A stretch of DNA of 64,000 bases from Amycolatopsis sp. FDAARGOS 1241 (GTDB lineage Bacteria; Actinomycetota; Actinomycetes; Mycobacteriales; Pseudonocardiaceae), in the NCBI RefSeq assembly GCF_016889705.1, contig NZ_CP069526.1:8274001-8338000 (forward strand), written 5' to 3'. Both the position numbers and the translations under genes were made by a program. The notes under the pieces were generated by a model. It ran no database searches. It saw nothing but the letters and a program-made list of their open reading frames with translations, and had not been told where the DNA came from. This document shows, piece by piece, positions 63,817 to 64,000 of the stretch (position 1 is the stretch's first letter; every line of letters begins with the position of its first letter).

Positions 63817-64000
63817 TCAGGTGGGCCGGTTCAAGATTCGCAACTGCGAAAAGTCCTCTTCGTCATCACTCGTCTGAGGTCGCGCCGGCGGAACCACTGG
63901 TCCGGACCGCGCTGGATCTTCGACGGGCACCGGCAGGCCGCAGGCCGTGCGGAACCGCTGGGCCGCGCCGCGCAGCGCGCTGGGGGTCACCTCCCCGCCG
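63817..64000 (-). CDS. 3' end of an ESX-linked gene with terminal DFS motif
   Basis: The last 60 codons of a gene that begins beyond the window. It reads from GGEVTPSALRGAAQRFRTACG through a Pro-rich linker to the end TSDDEEDFSQLRILNRPT. The end DFSQLRIL matches the ends DFSNNRWM and DFADTNWL of the two module gene 3 proteins. It lies upstream of the WXG100 pair on the same strand, where mycobacterial ESX-4 has Rv3446c. Only the C-terminus can be described. Confidence 0.8.
   Translation of the reverse strand, partial: GGEVTPSALRGAAQRFRTACGLPVPVEDPARSGPVVPPARPQTSDDEEDFSQLRILNRPT

Overview
The window is high-GC actinobacterial chromosome, most likely from a member of the Pseudonocardiaceae (Amycolatopsis-like). 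The reasons are WhiB, BldM and SigD/RsdA regulators, a mycothiol-type maleylpyruvate isomerase, a GroEL with a His-rich tail, an ESX-4-type WXG100 pair beside rplM-rpsI, and frequent GTG starts. The core gene order (guaA, choD, guaB3, guaB, a DUF5319 gene, rsdA, sigD, whiB3, groEL1, groES, tsaD, rimI, tsaB, tsaE, alr, nnr, glmS, glmM, rpsI, rplM, esx pair) follows the order I recall for Mycobacterium tuberculosis Rv3396c to Rv3446c. Lineage-specific genes are inserted between these blocks. The genus is inferred, not proven.

Region 1-16.8 kb holds a truncated LysR gene and an EamA exporter, then a NarL-type two-component system whose kinase carries a PspC domain, divergent from a second PspC membrane protein. 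Next come guaA, a DinB-like protein, a rhomboid, a zinc alcohol dehydrogenase, an aldehyde dehydrogenase, a Tat-exported flavin oxidase, a lipoprotein with a probable frameshift, a mycothiol-dependent isomerase, a ChoD-like GMC oxidoreductase and guaB3. Region 17-26 kb has an MFS transporter, guaB, the sigD-rsdA pair, a degenerate BldM, a helical repeat protein, a MerR/B12-fold regulator that has lost its B12 ligands, and WhiB3/WhiD. It is a developmental and redox regulator block.

Region 26-37 kb has a TetR/SDR pair, groEL1 and groES under a CIRCE element, a zinc-sensing ArsR with its CDF exporter, a methyltransferase, a secreted peptidoglycan hydrolase, and the t6A genes tsaD-rimI-tsaB. Region 37-47 kb has matB with a fused carboxyltransferase, an IS481 relic, tsaE, a hydrolase, alr, and a sugar block (UgpC/MsiK-like ATPase, xylulokinase, DeoR regulator). 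Region 47-61 kb has an IS5 relic, nnr, glmS, a hydrolase, six same-strand genes forming two paralogous three-gene modules, glmM, rpsI and rplM. The last 3 kb has a lipoprotein, a DUF4333 protein, two WXG100 proteins and the 3' end of another ESX-linked gene.

The most interesting part is 52.6-58.0 kb. Each module has a small helical protein with a DFG-x2-HG motif, a large WXG-like protein with a low-complexity tail ending near RISGSLDD, and a small helical protein ending in DF[SA]. The same DF[SA] ending recurs in the truncated gene at the window edge beside the WXG100 pair. I read this as a duplicated type VII secretion-associated module, probably related to mycobacterial Rv3439c/Rv3440c. That function is inference.
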